64,000 bases of DNA from an uncultured Candidatus Pelagibacter sp. (GCF_943788075.1 NZ_CALSOW010000001.1:1-64000), one strand, 5' to 3'. Counted from the stretch's first letter, positions 38,029 to 50,107 are shown. Numbers and translations: made by a program. The notes: generated by a model from the sequence alone, not told the origin.

Positions 38029-38029
38029 C

Positions 38030-38965
38030 ATGAAAAATAGAATAAAAAAAATAAATCTAAATCATTCATTTATTTTTTTCTTTGTTGTAAATACTTTTTG
38101 TATTTTACTTTTAAGGTATAGTAATTTCAATATTTCATCAATTTTGTGTTTACTTTTAATTTTAATTATAGGTGTTTCCCATGGTTCATTAGACCATATT
38201 AAGGGAAAAAAACTGCTTGAGTTATTTAATATAAAATCAAATTATATATTTTATATTACATATATTTTAATTTCAGCAGCAGTCATAGCTACCTGGATAC
38301 TATTGCCATCAATGACTTTGACTCTTTTTTTAATAATCGCCTCCTACCACTTTGGTAAAGAGGATACGCAATTTTTAATAAATGATGGATCTTATTTAAC
38401 TCAAATGCTTTATTTTTTTAAAGGATTTTTAATTATACTTGCTCCTTTGTATTTTCATTTTCAGGAAACTATAGAGATTTTTAAATTATTATTAATTGAT
38501 AATGAGATATTTTATTTAAGTTTAAATTTTATTGAAACAAATAAACTAATTCAAATAGGAATAATCTGCAGTACATTATCTAGTATTTTTCTATTGTCGA
38601 ATAATTTTGAAATTAAAAAATTTATAATTTTTTTAGATTATTTTTCAATTTTAATATTAAATTACTATTTATCTCCACTTTTAGCTTTTACTATTTATTT
38701 TTGTTTTTTACATTCGATTAGACATTCAATTTCATTGGCTATAGAGCTTGACCCAAATAGTGTAATTAATGGATTTAGATTATTTGTTATAAAGGCCTTA
38801 CCTTTAACAATTTTAACATCTGTTTTTTCTTTTTTTGCACTATATCTACTGAATAATTCATACAATCTAGATAGTGCAATTTTAAAAATAATCTTTATAG
38901 GTTTGGCGTCTTTAACCTTTCCACATATATTGCTGGAATATTTTTTAGAAAAAAATGAGAAATAA
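38030..38965 (+). CDS. blh: beta-carotene 15,15'-dioxygenase, Brp/Blh family
   Basis: Cleaves beta-carotene to two all-trans retinal. 311 aa, about eight membrane helices. The metal-ligand His residues are in GVSHGSLDHIKG, IIASYHFGKEDTQF, FLHSIRHSISLA and FPHILLEYF, spaced as in Blh/Brp proteins. It is the signature enzyme for rhodopsin chromophore supply. Its 3' end overlaps ispH by 11 nt. Confidence 0.93.
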   Translation: MKNRIKKINLNHSFIFFFVVNTFCILLLRYSNFNISSILCLLLILIIGVSHGSLDHIKGKKLLELFNIKSNYIFYITYILISAAVIATWILLPSMTLTLFLIIASYHFGKEDTQFLINDGSYLTQMLYFFKGFLIILAPLYFHFQETIEIFKLLLIDNEIFYLSLNFIETNKLIQIGIICSTLSSIFLLSNNFEIKKFIIFLDYFSILILNYYLSPLLAFTIYFCFLHSIRHSISLAIELDPNSVINGFRLFVIKALPLTILTSVFSFFALYLLNNSYNLDSAILKIIFIGLASLTFPHILLEYFLEKNEK

Positions 38966-39899
38966 ACATATTAATATTTTACTTTCAGCTCCCCGTGGTT
39001 TTTGTGCAGGCGTTGAAAGAGCAATAGAAATTGTTGAAAAATCAATTCAAAAATATGGTTCGCCAGTTTATGTTAGACACGAAATAGTTCACAATAAATT
39101 TGTTGTTGATGACCTAAAGAAAAAAGGAGCTGTTTTTGTTGAAGAGCTTGAAGAAATAAAAGATAAATCAAGACCAGTTATTTTTTCAGCTCATGGTGTA
39201 CCAAAAAAAATACCTGAAGATGCAAAAAATTATAACATGACTTATGTGGACGCAACATGTCCATTAGTTTCTAAAGTGCATAGAGAGGCTGAAAATTTAT
39301 ATAAAGCTGGATACCATATAATTCTAATTGGTCATAAAAATCACCCAGAAGTTATAGGAACTATGGGTCAATTACCTGATGGATCAATTGATCTTATACA
39401 AAACGAAGATGAAGCAAAAAATTATTTTAATAAAAATGATAAAAAAATTGCATTTGTTACCCAGACAACTCTTTCCGTCGATGATACAAAAGAAATTATT
39501 CAAATTTTGAAGAGTAGGTTTAAAAATATTCGAGAACCTCAAAAAGAAGATATTTGTTATGCTACAACTAATAGACAGACGGCTGTTAAGAACATAGCAA
39601 AAAATTGTGATATGTTTTTTATAATAGGTAGTAGAAATTCATCAAATTCGGTTAGACTTGTGGAGGTTGCAAAAAAATCTGGCTGTGAAAATTCAATGTT
39701 AATCCACTCAGAAAGCGAAATACCTTATGATAAAATTGAAAATTCAAACACGATTGGTATTTCATCTGGTGCTTCAGCTCCTGAAATATTAGTGAATAAT
39801 TTTATCGATGATTTAAGAAATAGATTTACTATTAAGATAGATGAAGTAGAAATAATTAAAGAAGACGTAGTATTTAAAATCCCAAAAAAATTAAATTAA
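38955..39899 (+). CDS. ispH: 4-hydroxy-3-methylbut-2-enyl diphosphate reductase
   Basis: Last step of the MEP pathway, giving IPP and DMAPP. 314 aa. The three [4Fe-4S] Cys are visible in PRGFCAGVERAIE, DATCPLVSKVH and the C of GSRNSSNSVRL-linked NCDMFFIIG region upstream (ICYATTNRQTA). The catalytic Glu motif and HxxH residues (SAHGVP, IGHKNHPEVIGTMGQ) are present. It overlaps blh, tying isoprenoid supply to the carotenoid genes, and abuts thrB. Confidence 0.96.
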   Translation: MRNKHINILLSAPRGFCAGVERAIEIVEKSIQKYGSPVYVRHEIVHNKFVVDDLKKKGAVFVEELEEIKDKSRPVIFSAHGVPKKIPEDAKNYNMTYVDATCPLVSKVHREAENLYKAGYHIILIGHKNHPEVIGTMGQLPDGSIDLIQNEDEAKNYFNKNDKKIAFVTQTTLSVDDTKEIIQILKSRFKNIREPQKEDICYATTNRQTAVKNIAKNCDMFFIIGSRNSSNSVRLVEVAKKSGCENSMLIHSESEIPYDKIENSNTIGISSGASAPEILVNNFIDDLRNRFTIKIDEVEIIKEDVVFKIPKKLN

Positions 39900-40865
39900 A
39901 TGGCTGTTTATACAAAAATAAATAAAGAAGATATTTCTGTTATAAATAATAAATTTGATATTGAAAAAATAGTTAGTTTTCAAGGTATTAAGAAAGGAAT
40001 TGAAAATACAAATTATTTATTAAAATCAAAAAATAAAAAATTTATATTAACGATTTTTGAGAAAAGAGTTTCGAATAAAGAAATCCCTTTTTTCATGAAA
40101 CTAATGGATCAATTAAATTATTCTAAGATTAATTGTCCAAAACCTTTAAAAAGTAATAATGGAAGCTATTTAATAGAATTAAAAAATAAAACAGCCTGCA
40201 TTGTTTCTTTCCTACAAGGTAAAGATAAAAATAAACTTAGTTTAAAAAACTGTTTTGAAGTTGGTAAAATAATTGCACAAATGCACTGTATTACTAAAAA
40301 TATGAAAATATCTAGAAAAAATTCAATGGGTATCAAAAATTTAGACCCTTTGCTTAAAAGTATAAAATTTAAATCTAATAAGTTTAGTAATCTAGAAAAA
40401 TTTTTAAAAGATAATCTAAAATATATTAAGAAAAATTGGCCAAATAAATTACCAAATGGGATTATTCATGGTGATCTGTTTATGGATAATATTTTTTTTA
40501 AAAATAATAAACTTTCAGGAGTTATTGATTTTTATTTTGCTGCAAATGACTATTTTATGTACGAACTAGCTATTTGTATAAATGCACTATGTTTTGATAA
40601 AAAAAGGTCAAAATTTAAAATCGATAAACTAAAAATAAAAAGTTTAATTAAGGGGTATGAAAGTATTAAAAAAATTTCTATTAAAGAAAAAAAATCATTA
40701 AATATTTTGTGTCGAGGTGCTGCAATGAGATATTTGCTAACTAGACTTTATGATTACTCAAATACACCTAAAACTGCATTAATAAACATTAAAGATCCTA
40801 ATGAATATTATCAAAAGCTTATTACACACAATAGCTTGCTCACATATAAAGATTATTTGATTTAA
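39900..40865 (+). CDS. thrB: homoserine kinase, ThrB type II
   Basis: 321 aa kinase of the aminoglycoside-phosphotransferase fold used for threonine synthesis in many alphaproteobacteria. Catalytic Brenner motif HGDLFMDNIFFKNNKL, then SGVIDFYFA with the second metal-binding Asp. N-terminal IKKGIENTNYLL matches the ThrB2 nucleotide loop. Threonine synthase (thrC) lies 1 kb away on the other strand, which supports the call. Confidence 0.92.
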   Translation: MAVYTKINKEDISVINNKFDIEKIVSFQGIKKGIENTNYLLKSKNKKFILTIFEKRVSNKEIPFFMKLMDQLNYSKINCPKPLKSNNGSYLIELKNKTACIVSFLQGKDKNKLSLKNCFEVGKIIAQMHCITKNMKISRKNSMGIKNLDPLLKSIKFKSNKFSNLEKFLKDNLKYIKKNWPNKLPNGIIHGDLFMDNIFFKNNKLSGVIDFYFAANDYFMYELAICINALCFDKKRSKFKIDKLKIKSLIKGYESIKKISIKEKKSLNILCRGAAMRYLLTRLYDYSNTPKTALINIKDPNEYYQKLITHNSLLTYKDYLI

Positions 40866-41290
40866 TGATTAAGATTTATACAGATGGTTCATGCTTAAAA
40901 AACCCTGGAGATGGAGGTTGGGCAGCAATAATAATTAAAGATGGCGAAAGTAAAGAGATAAGTGGAAGTGAAAGACATACCACAAATAATAGAATGGAGC
41001 TTTTAGCTCCAATTAATGCTTTGAAAGAAATGAAAAGAAATGAGCAAATTGAAATATATACAGATTCTCAATATGTGAAACTTGGAATTACTGAGTGGAT
41101 TAATAAGTGGGTGCTAAACAATTGGAAAACTTCGAAAAAAGAAGATGTAAAAAATAAAGATCTATGGATCGAACTTTATAATTTAAATAAAAATTTAAAT
41201 GTTAAATGGAATTGGGTTAAAGCTCATGCCGGAAACATAATTAACGAAAAAGTTGACCTACTGGCCAAAAAAGCAGCAAGCTTAAACTAA
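40865..41290 (+). CDS. rnhA: ribonuclease HI
   Basis: 141 aa. The D-E-D-D active site is spread over YTDGSCLKNPGDGGWAAI (Asp), NRMELLAPINAL (Glu), EIYTDSQYVKLGI (Asp), and the late HAGNIINEKVDLLAKKA (His and Asp). It overlaps thrB by 1 nt and converges on the peroxiredoxin gene with a 9 nt overlap. The thrB-rnhA pair is seen in other alphaproteobacteria. Confidence 0.96.
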   Translation: MIKIYTDGSCLKNPGDGGWAAIIIKDGESKEISGSERHTTNNRMELLAPINALKEMKRNEQIEIYTDSQYVKLGITEWINKWVLNNWKTSKKEDVKNKDLWIELYNLNKNLNVKWNWVKAHAGNIINEKVDLLAKKAASLN

Positions 41291-41767
41291 TTCTAAAAAA
41301 TTTTCGGCTGCTGAAATTTCACAAGAACCTGTATCTTTTTCTTCCTGTAATTTGACAACCTTCATATCATCAACTAGCATTGTGTATCTATTTGATCTAA
41401 TACCTAGACCTCTTGCACTCTTATCTACATCTGCACCTATTGCCTTAGTAAAATTTAGAAAAGGATCTCCCATCATTAAAATTTTGCCACCTACCTTGTT
41501 CTCTTTTCCCCACGCATTCATTACAAATGGATCATTTACTGAAATACAAATAATTTGGTCAATTCCTTTTTCTTTATATTTTTCAAACATATTTACATAT
41601 CCAGGCAAATGTTTTGCAGAACATACCGAGGTATATGCACCTGGAAGACCAAATATTACTATTTTTTTATTTTTAAATAAATTTTCAATATTTTTTTTAA
41701 CTGGCTCTCCATCTTCTAAAATAAAAACTTCAGAATTTGGTAGATTATCATTTTCTTTTATATTCAT
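41282..41767 (-). CDS. peroxiredoxin, Prx5 type
   Basis: Thiol peroxidase of 161 aa. The peroxidatic Cys is in PGAYTSVCSAKHLPGY (about residue 49), a Prx5/AhpE-like context, with the conserved Arg in LGIRSNRYTMLVDD. A C-terminal Cys (DTGSCEISAAENFL) may be the resolving residue. It overlaps thrC by 1 nt and follows it on the minus strand. Confidence 0.93.
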   Translation of the reverse strand: MNIKENDNLPNSEVFILEDGEPVKKNIENLFKNKKIVIFGLPGAYTSVCSAKHLPGYVNMFEKYKEKGIDQIICISVNDPFVMNAWGKENKVGGKILMMGDPFLNFTKAIGADVDKSARGLGIRSNRYTMLVDDMKVVKLQEEKDTGSCEISAAENFLELV

Positions 41768-43146
41768 TAAATTCTTTCTTTGATGTGTTTTTTTACTTCA
41801 TCAACATTATTATCAATAATTTTATAGTTTTCTTTTTCGTTCAAAATATACATTAGTTCTTTTGGCAATTCAGCATTTAAATCTATAGCATTTTTTATTG
41901 CATCAGGAAATTTACAAGGGTGAGCTGTAGCTAAAACTATATTATTGCCACTTATATTCACTTTATCAAAAGCTCCATAGCCTATTGCACTATGAGGATC
42001 TAAAACTACGTTAAATTTTTTATAAACTAATTCAATAGTTTTTAAAATTTCATCTTCACTCATTTTAGAGGATAAAAAATTTGTATTAATTTTATCCAAT
42101 TTTTCTTGGTCTATTTTATATTTTCCTTTTTCTTTAATATCATTCATTGCTTTAGCAGTTAGTGAGTCGTCACCATTATTTAGATCATAGATAAGTCTTT
42201 CAAAATTACTTGCGATTTGTATATCCATACTTGGAGAAATGGTTTCTGCAACTTTTGCTACCTCATAACTTCCTCTTGAAATTGCTCTATGTAAAATATC
42301 ATTTTGATTAGTTGCAACAATTAATTTGTTAATAGGAAGGCCCATTTTTTTCGCTAAGTATCCAGCGTAAACATCTCCAAAATTTCCTGTAGGAACTGAA
42401 AAATTTATAGGCGTATCTTTATCTTCTATTAAAAAATAGCTATAAAAGTAATATACACTCTGTGCAATTATTCTTGCCCAATTAATAGAGTTCACTCCTG
42501 ACATTTTAATTTCGTTTGAAAAGTTCTTGTCAGCAAACATTGATTTGACTAAATTTTGGCAATCATCAAAGTTCCCATTAATTGCAATATTGAATACATT
42601 CTCATCTTTTCCGGTTGTCATTAATTTTCTTTGAACTGATGAGACACGATTATGTGGATGAAGAACAAAAATATTAACATTCTTTTTACCCTTAATAGCA
42701 TCAATTGCTGCTGCCCCAGTGTCTCCTGAAGTTGCTACAACAATATTAATTTTTTGATTTTCGTTATTAAGGTAATACTCATAAAAATTTCCTAAAAGTT
42801 GCATTGCAACATCTTTAAAAGCTAACGTAGGCCCATGAAACAACTCTAGCACAGATCTATCACCAACTTTTATAAGATTAACAACATTCTTTTTTCTAAA
42901 AACTGAATATGATTTATCAATGATATTACTTAAATCATTTTCGCTCATGAAATCACCAATGAAAGTAGAGATAATTTTTTTTGCTAAATCGTTGTATTCA
43001 AGGTTTTTAAAACTACTAATTTCTGTTTCACTATATTTTCTTAGTGACTCCGGGATAAATAGACCACCATCATCTGCCAGTCCTTTTATAAAAACATCTT
43101 TAAATTCAAACGTTTTTTTATTATTTCTGGTGCTTATATATTTCAT
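41767..43146 (-). CDS. thrC: threonine synthase
   Basis: PLP enzyme converting O-phosphohomoserine to threonine. 459 aa. It starts with the typical YISTRNNKKTFEFKDVFIKGLADDGGLFIPE. The PLP Lys is in FHGPTLAFKDVAMQLL, and the phosphate loop is VATSGDTGAAAIDAI. NFSVPTGNFGDVYAGYLAKKM is also typical. It follows the SURF1 gene at no distance (0 nt), in the same minus-strand run as the oxidase genes. Confidence 0.96.
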   Translation of the reverse strand: MKYISTRNNKKTFEFKDVFIKGLADDGGLFIPESLRKYSETEISSFKNLEYNDLAKKIISTFIGDFMSENDLSNIIDKSYSVFRKKNVVNLIKVGDRSVLELFHGPTLAFKDVAMQLLGNFYEYYLNNENQKINIVVATSGDTGAAAIDAIKGKKNVNIFVLHPHNRVSSVQRKLMTTGKDENVFNIAINGNFDDCQNLVKSMFADKNFSNEIKMSGVNSINWARIIAQSVYYFYSYFLIEDKDTPINFSVPTGNFGDVYAGYLAKKMGLPINKLIVATNQNDILHRAISRGSYEVAKVAETISPSMDIQIASNFERLIYDLNNGDDSLTAKAMNDIKEKGKYKIDQEKLDKINTNFLSSKMSEDEILKTIELVYKKFNVVLDPHSAIGYGAFDKVNISGNNIVLATAHPCKFPDAIKNAIDLNAELPKELMYILNEKENYKIIDNNVDEVKKHIKERI

Positions 43147-43800
43147 CTAATAATTTTTTTTCCTAAAATATAAATATATTAAAAGAATTGAAATCGCCAT
43201 TGAAAACCAAGTAATTGCATACTTTTTATGGTTGTTTGAAATGTTAGATGTAATCACTTTGGGTTTGGGAGCTTTATAATCTCCATTTAAATATATTATA
43301 TATTTAGAAAAATTTTTTCCAGTATATGAAAAAATATCATCTCTATTTAAAGTAAACCAATAATTTTCATTAATATCATTATTGGGTTTAAATGAGTTTG
43401 CTTTTGATTGAGTTTTTAATGTTCCAATTATACTATTTGTATCTAAAACGTTAATCTCTGCTTTATCCTTTTTGTCAAAGGGTATCCAACCTCTATTAAT
43501 TAAATAATTTTCATTACCTATTAAAATAGGATTAATTACTTCAAATCCAGGTTTTCCACTATCATTTAAATTATATAAATAAATTTGCTTATCAAAATCA
43601 ACTGTACCTGAAGTTGTTATTCTCAAATAATTTTTCTTATTTGATTTTGACAGTTCAACTGGATCTTTTTTTAAAGAATTATTAATTTCTGATATTAAAT
43701 TTAATTTCCAATCTAATCTGTAAAGTTGCCAAGAACCTAATGATACTAAAACTAAAATAATGAAATAGACAAAAACTGAAAATAGAAACTTGTTCTTCAA
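43147..43800 (-). CDS. SURF1-family cytochrome oxidase biogenesis protein
   Basis: 217 aa with one helix at each end (FLFSVFVYFIILVLVSLGSWQLYRL; YAITWFSMAISILLIYLYF), the SURF1 layout. The conserved SLGSWQLYRLDWK, NRGWIPF and the C-terminal HxxYAxTWF pattern (NHKKYAITWFSMA) are visible. SURF1 helps insert haem a into subunit I. It follows ctaE by 10 nt and is the last dedicated oxidase gene. Confidence 0.92.
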   Translation of the reverse strand: MKNKFLFSVFVYFIILVLVSLGSWQLYRLDWKLNLISEINNSLKKDPVELSKSNKKNYLRITTSGTVDFDKQIYLYNLNDSGKPGFEVINPILIGNENYLINRGWIPFDKKDKAEINVLDTNSIIGTLKTQSKANSFKPNNDINENYWFTLNRDDIFSYTGKNFSKYIIYLNGDYKAPKPKVITSNISNNHKKYAITWFSMAISILLIYLYFRKKNY

Positions 43801-43810
43801 GAGTTAATTA

Positions 43811-44599
43811 TTAACTTCCCCAAACATATATTGCAGCAAATAAGAAAAGCCAAACAACATCTACAAAATGCCAGTACCATGCAGCTGCCTCAAATCCAAA
43901 ATGATGCTCTTTTGTAAAATGTCCTTTTTTAGCTCTAGCTAAACACACTGCTAAAAATATTGTTCCAATGATAACATGAAACCCGTGAAAACCTGTTGCC
44001 ATATAAAATACAGCTCCATAAATATGGCCAGAATAATCAAAAGTAGCATGATGATATTCATAAGCTTGAAGTAAAGTAAAAAAGAAGCCTAAAATAACTG
44101 TTAGCGTTAAACCTTGAATAAATCCTTTTCTATCACCTTCTATCAACGAATGATGTGACCAAGTCACTGTTGTTCCAGAAAGCAGCAAAACAAGTGTGTT
44201 TATTAATGGAATATCCCAAGGATCAAAAGTTTCTATATCTTTTGGTGGCCAAACGTTTCCAACAAATTCATTTGGGAACAAACTTATGTCAAAGTATGCC
44301 CAGAACCATGCAACAAAGAACATTACCTCTGATGCAATAAATAAAGTCATTCCATATCTGTGATGAATTTGAACAACAGGTGTGTGATGACCTTGATGCT
44401 CTGCTTCTATTACAACATCCCTAAACCACATGTACGCACCATATAAAACTAACGCTAGGCCAAGGTACATACCCCATGAAACATCGTTATGCATATAAAA
44501 TATTGTTCCAATTGCTAATACTAAGCAAGAGAATGAAACATAAATAGGCCAAGGACTTGGGTCTACTAAGTGGTAATCGTGTTTTTTTTCAGCTGACAT
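43811..44599 (-). CDS. ctaE: cytochrome c oxidase subunit III
   Basis: 262 aa with seven helices. Motifs include HDYHLVDPSPWPIYVS, WFRDVVIEAEHQGHHT, and GFHGFHVIIGTIFL, and the end WYWHFVDVVWLFLFAAIYVWG is typical of subunit III. Second-to-last oxidase gene, 9 nt after ctaG. Confidence 0.97.
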   Translation of the reverse strand: MSAEKKHDYHLVDPSPWPIYVSFSCLVLAIGTIFYMHNDVSWGMYLGLALVLYGAYMWFRDVVIEAEHQGHHTPVVQIHHRYGMTLFIASEVMFFVAWFWAYFDISLFPNEFVGNVWPPKDIETFDPWDIPLINTLVLLLSGTTVTWSHHSLIEGDRKGFIQGLTLTVILGFFFTLLQAYEYHHATFDYSGHIYGAVFYMATGFHGFHVIIGTIFLAVCLARAKKGHFTKEHHFGFEAAAWYWHFVDVVWLFLFAAIYVWGS

Positions 44600-44608
44600 T
44601 TTTCGTGA

Positions 44609-45142
44609 TTATGATTGTTTATAGTAATCTGTCGAGAAAAAAGTGTACGACATAGTTACATCTTGTAGATTTTTTGTAGTTGGATCATTCACAAGTTCAG
44701 GATCTAAATAAAAAGTCATCACGTAGGTAGCCTTCTCACCAGCTTTAAGAGCTTGTTTTTCAAAACAAAAGCAACCTAATTTACTGTAGTATTTACCAAA
44801 ACTTGCTGGTGAAACATTAAAACTTGCCACTCCATAAGTCGTGTCATCGCCATAATTTTCAACTTCAAACTCTATTCTATTAACTTGACCAACTTTAACA
44901 TCAATCACATTCGATTTAGCTTTAAAATCCCAAGTAAGATTATTCACATTGGTATCAAATCTAACACTTACAACCTTATCTAGTACAATATTTGGAGCTT
45001 CTTTAGATACTTGTGTTGTTCCACCGAAGCCTGTTATTCGACAAAACATGTCATAAAGCGGAACTGCTGCAAAAGAAAGACCAAGCATTAGAAAAAAAAT
45101 TCCTCCTAGCAGAACTGGTGTTAAAGTTTTTTTCTTCATCAT
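44609..45142 (-). CDS. ctaG: cytochrome c oxidase assembly protein CtaG/Cox11
   Basis: Delivers copper to CuB of subunit I. 177 aa with one N-terminal helix (LGGIFFLMLGLSFAAVPLYDMFCRITGFGG) and a periplasmic domain. The copper-binding motif CFCFEKQ is in KLGCFCFEKQALKAGE. It begins on a 4 nt ATGA overlap with the small gene upstream. Confidence 0.95.
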   Translation of the reverse strand: MMKKKTLTPVLLGGIFFLMLGLSFAAVPLYDMFCRITGFGGTTQVSKEAPNIVLDKVVSVRFDTNVNNLTWDFKAKSNVIDVKVGQVNRIEFEVENYGDDTTYGVASFNVSPASFGKYYSKLGCFCFEKQALKAGEKATYVMTFYLDPELVNDPTTKNLQDVTMSYTFFSTDYYKQS

Positions 45143-45264
45143 ATTTGCCTATCAAAAACTCCCACATTATAAAGAGTGAAAAAAAATAAAAAAACCATAA
45201 ATGCCAATATTGCTACTGCAGTTAAAATGTTTTTCTTTTTAGTTTTTTTGTCAGGTATCATCAT
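45139..45264 (-). CDS. 41-residue single-span membrane protein in the oxidase operon
   Basis: A short frame fills the gap between ctaB and ctaG. It starts with ATGA overlapping the ctaB stop (45261-45264) and ends in an ATGA overlap with the ctaG start. The product has a Lys-rich N-terminus (PDKKTKKKN) and one helix (ILTAVAILAFMVFLFFFTLY) and ends GVFDRQI. Alphaproteobacterial ctaB-ctaG loci often have a small CoxF-type gene in this place; this looks like a reduced version. The coupling on both sides makes a real gene likely. Confidence 0.75.
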   Translation of the reverse strand: MMIPDKKTKKKNILTAVAILAFMVFLFFFTLYNVGVFDRQI

Positions 45265-46172
45265 AAGATTTTATCTATTAAAAAAAGAACAAATATCATA
45301 AATAAATATAAAATTGAATATCCAAATATAGTTTTTGCTTTCTTTGCATTAAATTTATTTTTTTTAAAGTTGTAAAGTTCAAAACATAAATAATTATAAT
45401 ATAAAGTTAAAATTAAAGATGGAATTAAAAATACCAAACTAACAAAACCAATTGAGTAAGGTAAAACAATCACAGGAAGCATGATTAGTGAATATATAAA
45501 TATATTTAATTTTGTACTTTCTACTCCATTTGTTAAAGGAAGCATTGGTATTTTAGCTTTTTTATAATCATCTGATTTATATAAGCTCAATGCCCAAAAA
45601 TGAGATGGAGTCCAAAAGAAAATTATTAAAAAAAATGTAATTGGTTCTAATGAAAGAGAATTTGTTGCTATAGTCCAGCCTATAACTGGAGGTAAAGCAC
45701 CTGCGGCACCACCAATAACTATGTTTTGTGGTGTTTTTCTCTTTAGCCAGATTGTGTAAACAAGCACATAAAATAAAATAGTAAACAGCAATAAACCTGC
45801 CGATATTCTATTAGCAAAAAAATCTAGAGCAATTACTGAAAATATTGAAAGTGTAATTCCAAAAACCAAAGCTTGGTTTCTATTAACTTTTCCTGTTGGT
45901 ATTGGTCTTAAACATGTTCTGGTCATTAATGCATCTAGATCAGACTCATACCACATATTTAATGCACCAGCAGCGCCAGCACCAATTGATACTAGTATAA
46001 TTCCAACAATAGCCTCTTTTGTTGGAACAATGTTTGGTGCCATTAATAAACCAACAGCACACGTAAAGATAACTAACGACATTACTCTTGGCTTCATTAG
46101 TTTAAAAAGTTCAGAAAAATTAAAAACGTCTTCCTGACTTAAGTTTCTATTCTTTAATTTAGACTTAATCAT
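45261..46172 (-). CDS. ctaB: protohaem IX farnesyltransferase
   Basis: Makes haem O, precursor of haem A for the oxidase. 303 aa UbiA-superfamily membrane protein with about nine helices. The prenyl-diphosphate motif is NMWYESDLDALMTRTCLRPIP, and the second Asp-containing loop is YKSDDYKKAKIPMLP. It begins 29 nt after ctaD. Confidence 0.96.
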   Translation of the reverse strand: MIKSKLKNRNLSQEDVFNFSELFKLMKPRVMSLVIFTCAVGLLMAPNIVPTKEAIVGIILVSIGAGAAGALNMWYESDLDALMTRTCLRPIPTGKVNRNQALVFGITLSIFSVIALDFFANRISAGLLLFTILFYVLVYTIWLKRKTPQNIVIGGAAGALPPVIGWTIATNSLSLEPITFFLIIFFWTPSHFWALSLYKSDDYKKAKIPMLPLTNGVESTKLNIFIYSLIMLPVIVLPYSIGFVSLVFLIPSLILTLYYNYLCFELYNFKKNKFNAKKAKTIFGYSILYLFMIFVLFLIDKIL

Positions 46173-46201
46173 TAATTCTCAGTTTAAAAATCTAAAAATT
46201 A

Positions 46202-48653
<2,452 letters not shown>

Positions 48654-48713
48654 TTTTAGACACTATATAGATCGTCTTTTAAAAAATTACACTTTAGTTT
48701 TCGCGACAAAATA

Positions 48714-49416
48714 TCAATTAATGGCGTAATTTATGATCGATATAGCAGAAATTACTGCCGTTTCTGATCTCAAAATGTTTTCATTAATTTTTATAGGCTG
48801 AACCCCTTTATAATTTAAGAATCTCTTGTCTTTCATTCTCTGAAAAATCTCCTTCAGGGCCAATAATTACACATGTAGGATTTGATGTACAGTCTTCTTT
48901 AGATCAATTTTATTATTAGAGGCATTAAGATCTGTAAATATCAAGTCCATATCTTTTATCTAAAAAATTTTCTAAGTTTGTGAGCTCTTCAATATCTAGG
49001 GACTTGATTCTATTAGATTGTTCAGCTGCTTCTATAATAACTTTTTCTAATCTCTCTTTATTTATTTTTCTAACAATTGTTCGATCAAAAATAATAGGTA
49101 AAAATTTTGTAACTCCTAATTCAGTTGCTTTTTGAATCATAAAGTTAAAGTAATTCGATTTAATTGGTGAGAAAGCTAACCACAACTCTTTAAAATTCTC
49201 TTTTTGTCTTAATTGTTTTGTAACATTAAACTCAACAATACTTTTTGAAATACCTAAAATTTTTGCTTCCCACTCACCACTTTCATTAAATAAAGAGAAA
49301 ACTTCATTTTCTTTAATTCTCATAACCTTACTTACATAATGAGATTGTGATTTATCAAGTGTGGAAGTTAAATTAAGTGATAAACTTTCACGATAAAATA
49401 ATCTAATATTACTCAT
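48714..49416 (-). pseudogene. rsmE: 16S rRNA (uracil(1498)-N3)-methyltransferase RsmE, interrupted by frameshifts
   Basis: The first 160 codons from ATG 49416 read as RsmE: NIRLFYRESLSLN, a PUA-like part, then WLAFSPIKSNYFNFMIQKATELGVTKFLPI and EAAEQSNRIKSLDI, ending at a stop at 48925. The rest of the protein continues in other frames: TDLNASNNKIDLKKT, then TCVIIGPEGDFSENERQEILKL (the SAM knot), then ILRSETAVISAISIINYAIN ending at 48714. Three single-base shifts between about 48840 and 48940 are needed. All knot motifs are preserved, which argues for sequence errors over decay. Confidence 0.8.
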
Positions 49417-49432
49417 TAAGATAAGTTTAATT

Positions 49433-50105
49433 ATGAAAAATATTAAAGCAATAATTTTTGATGCATACGGAACTTTATTTGATGTCAATTCAGCTGCAGA
49501 GAAATGTAAAGATAAAATTGGTGATAAGTGGGAAGGTTTTGCAAATTACTGGAGAACTACTCAACTAGAATATACTTGGCTTAGAAGTTTAATGAAAAGA
49601 CACAAAGATTTTTGGCAAATAACTGAAGATAGTTTGGATAAATCTATGAAAGCATTTGAGATAGACTCTTCAATGAGAAATGAACTATTAGATCTTTATA
49701 AAATTCTATCTCCATTTTCTGAAGTACCAGAAGTTTTAAAAAAACTTAAAGAGAAAAATTTAAAACTTGCAATTCTTTCAAATGGTACACCTGCCCTTCT
49801 TAATGAATTAGTTAAAAGATAATAATTTAGATAATCTATTTGATGATCTTTTTTCAATAGAAGAAGTTGGCATTTATAAACCAGACTCTAAAGTTTACGA
49901 TATGCCAATTAAAAAATATAATATTCAAAAAAATGAAGTTGCTTTTTTAAGTGCTAACACTTGGGATGTATCAGGTGGTGGAAATTATGGTTATAATTCT
50001 ATTTGGGTAAACAGAAATAATAATATTTTTGATAATCTTGATTACAAACCAAAGTTAGAAATCAAAAACTTAAAAGATCTGCTACCCAATATAAATTCTA
50101 ATTAA
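49433..50105 (+). CDS. haloacid dehalogenase, type II (HAD superfamily), frameshifted
   Basis: First piece (to 49822) has the HAD nucleophile motif IIFDAYGTLFDV, the WRTTQLEYTWLRSLM lid region and motif II LAILSNGTPALLNEL. After a stop it continues in another frame as NNLDNLFDDLFSIEEVGIYKPDSKVYD and SANTWDVSGGGNYGYNSIWVNR to 50105. Removing one A from the AAAA at about 49816-49819 restores one reading frame. The SANxWD and YKPDxxVY motifs are those of (S)-2-haloacid dehalogenases. The true substrate is not known. It diverges from rsmE across 16 bp. Confidence 0.85.
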
Positions 50106-50107
50106 AA

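Noticed and set aside
41352..41783. Plus-strand 143-codon frame across the peroxiredoxin gene
   Set aside because: Antisense to a well-supported peroxiredoxin; no recognisable domain.
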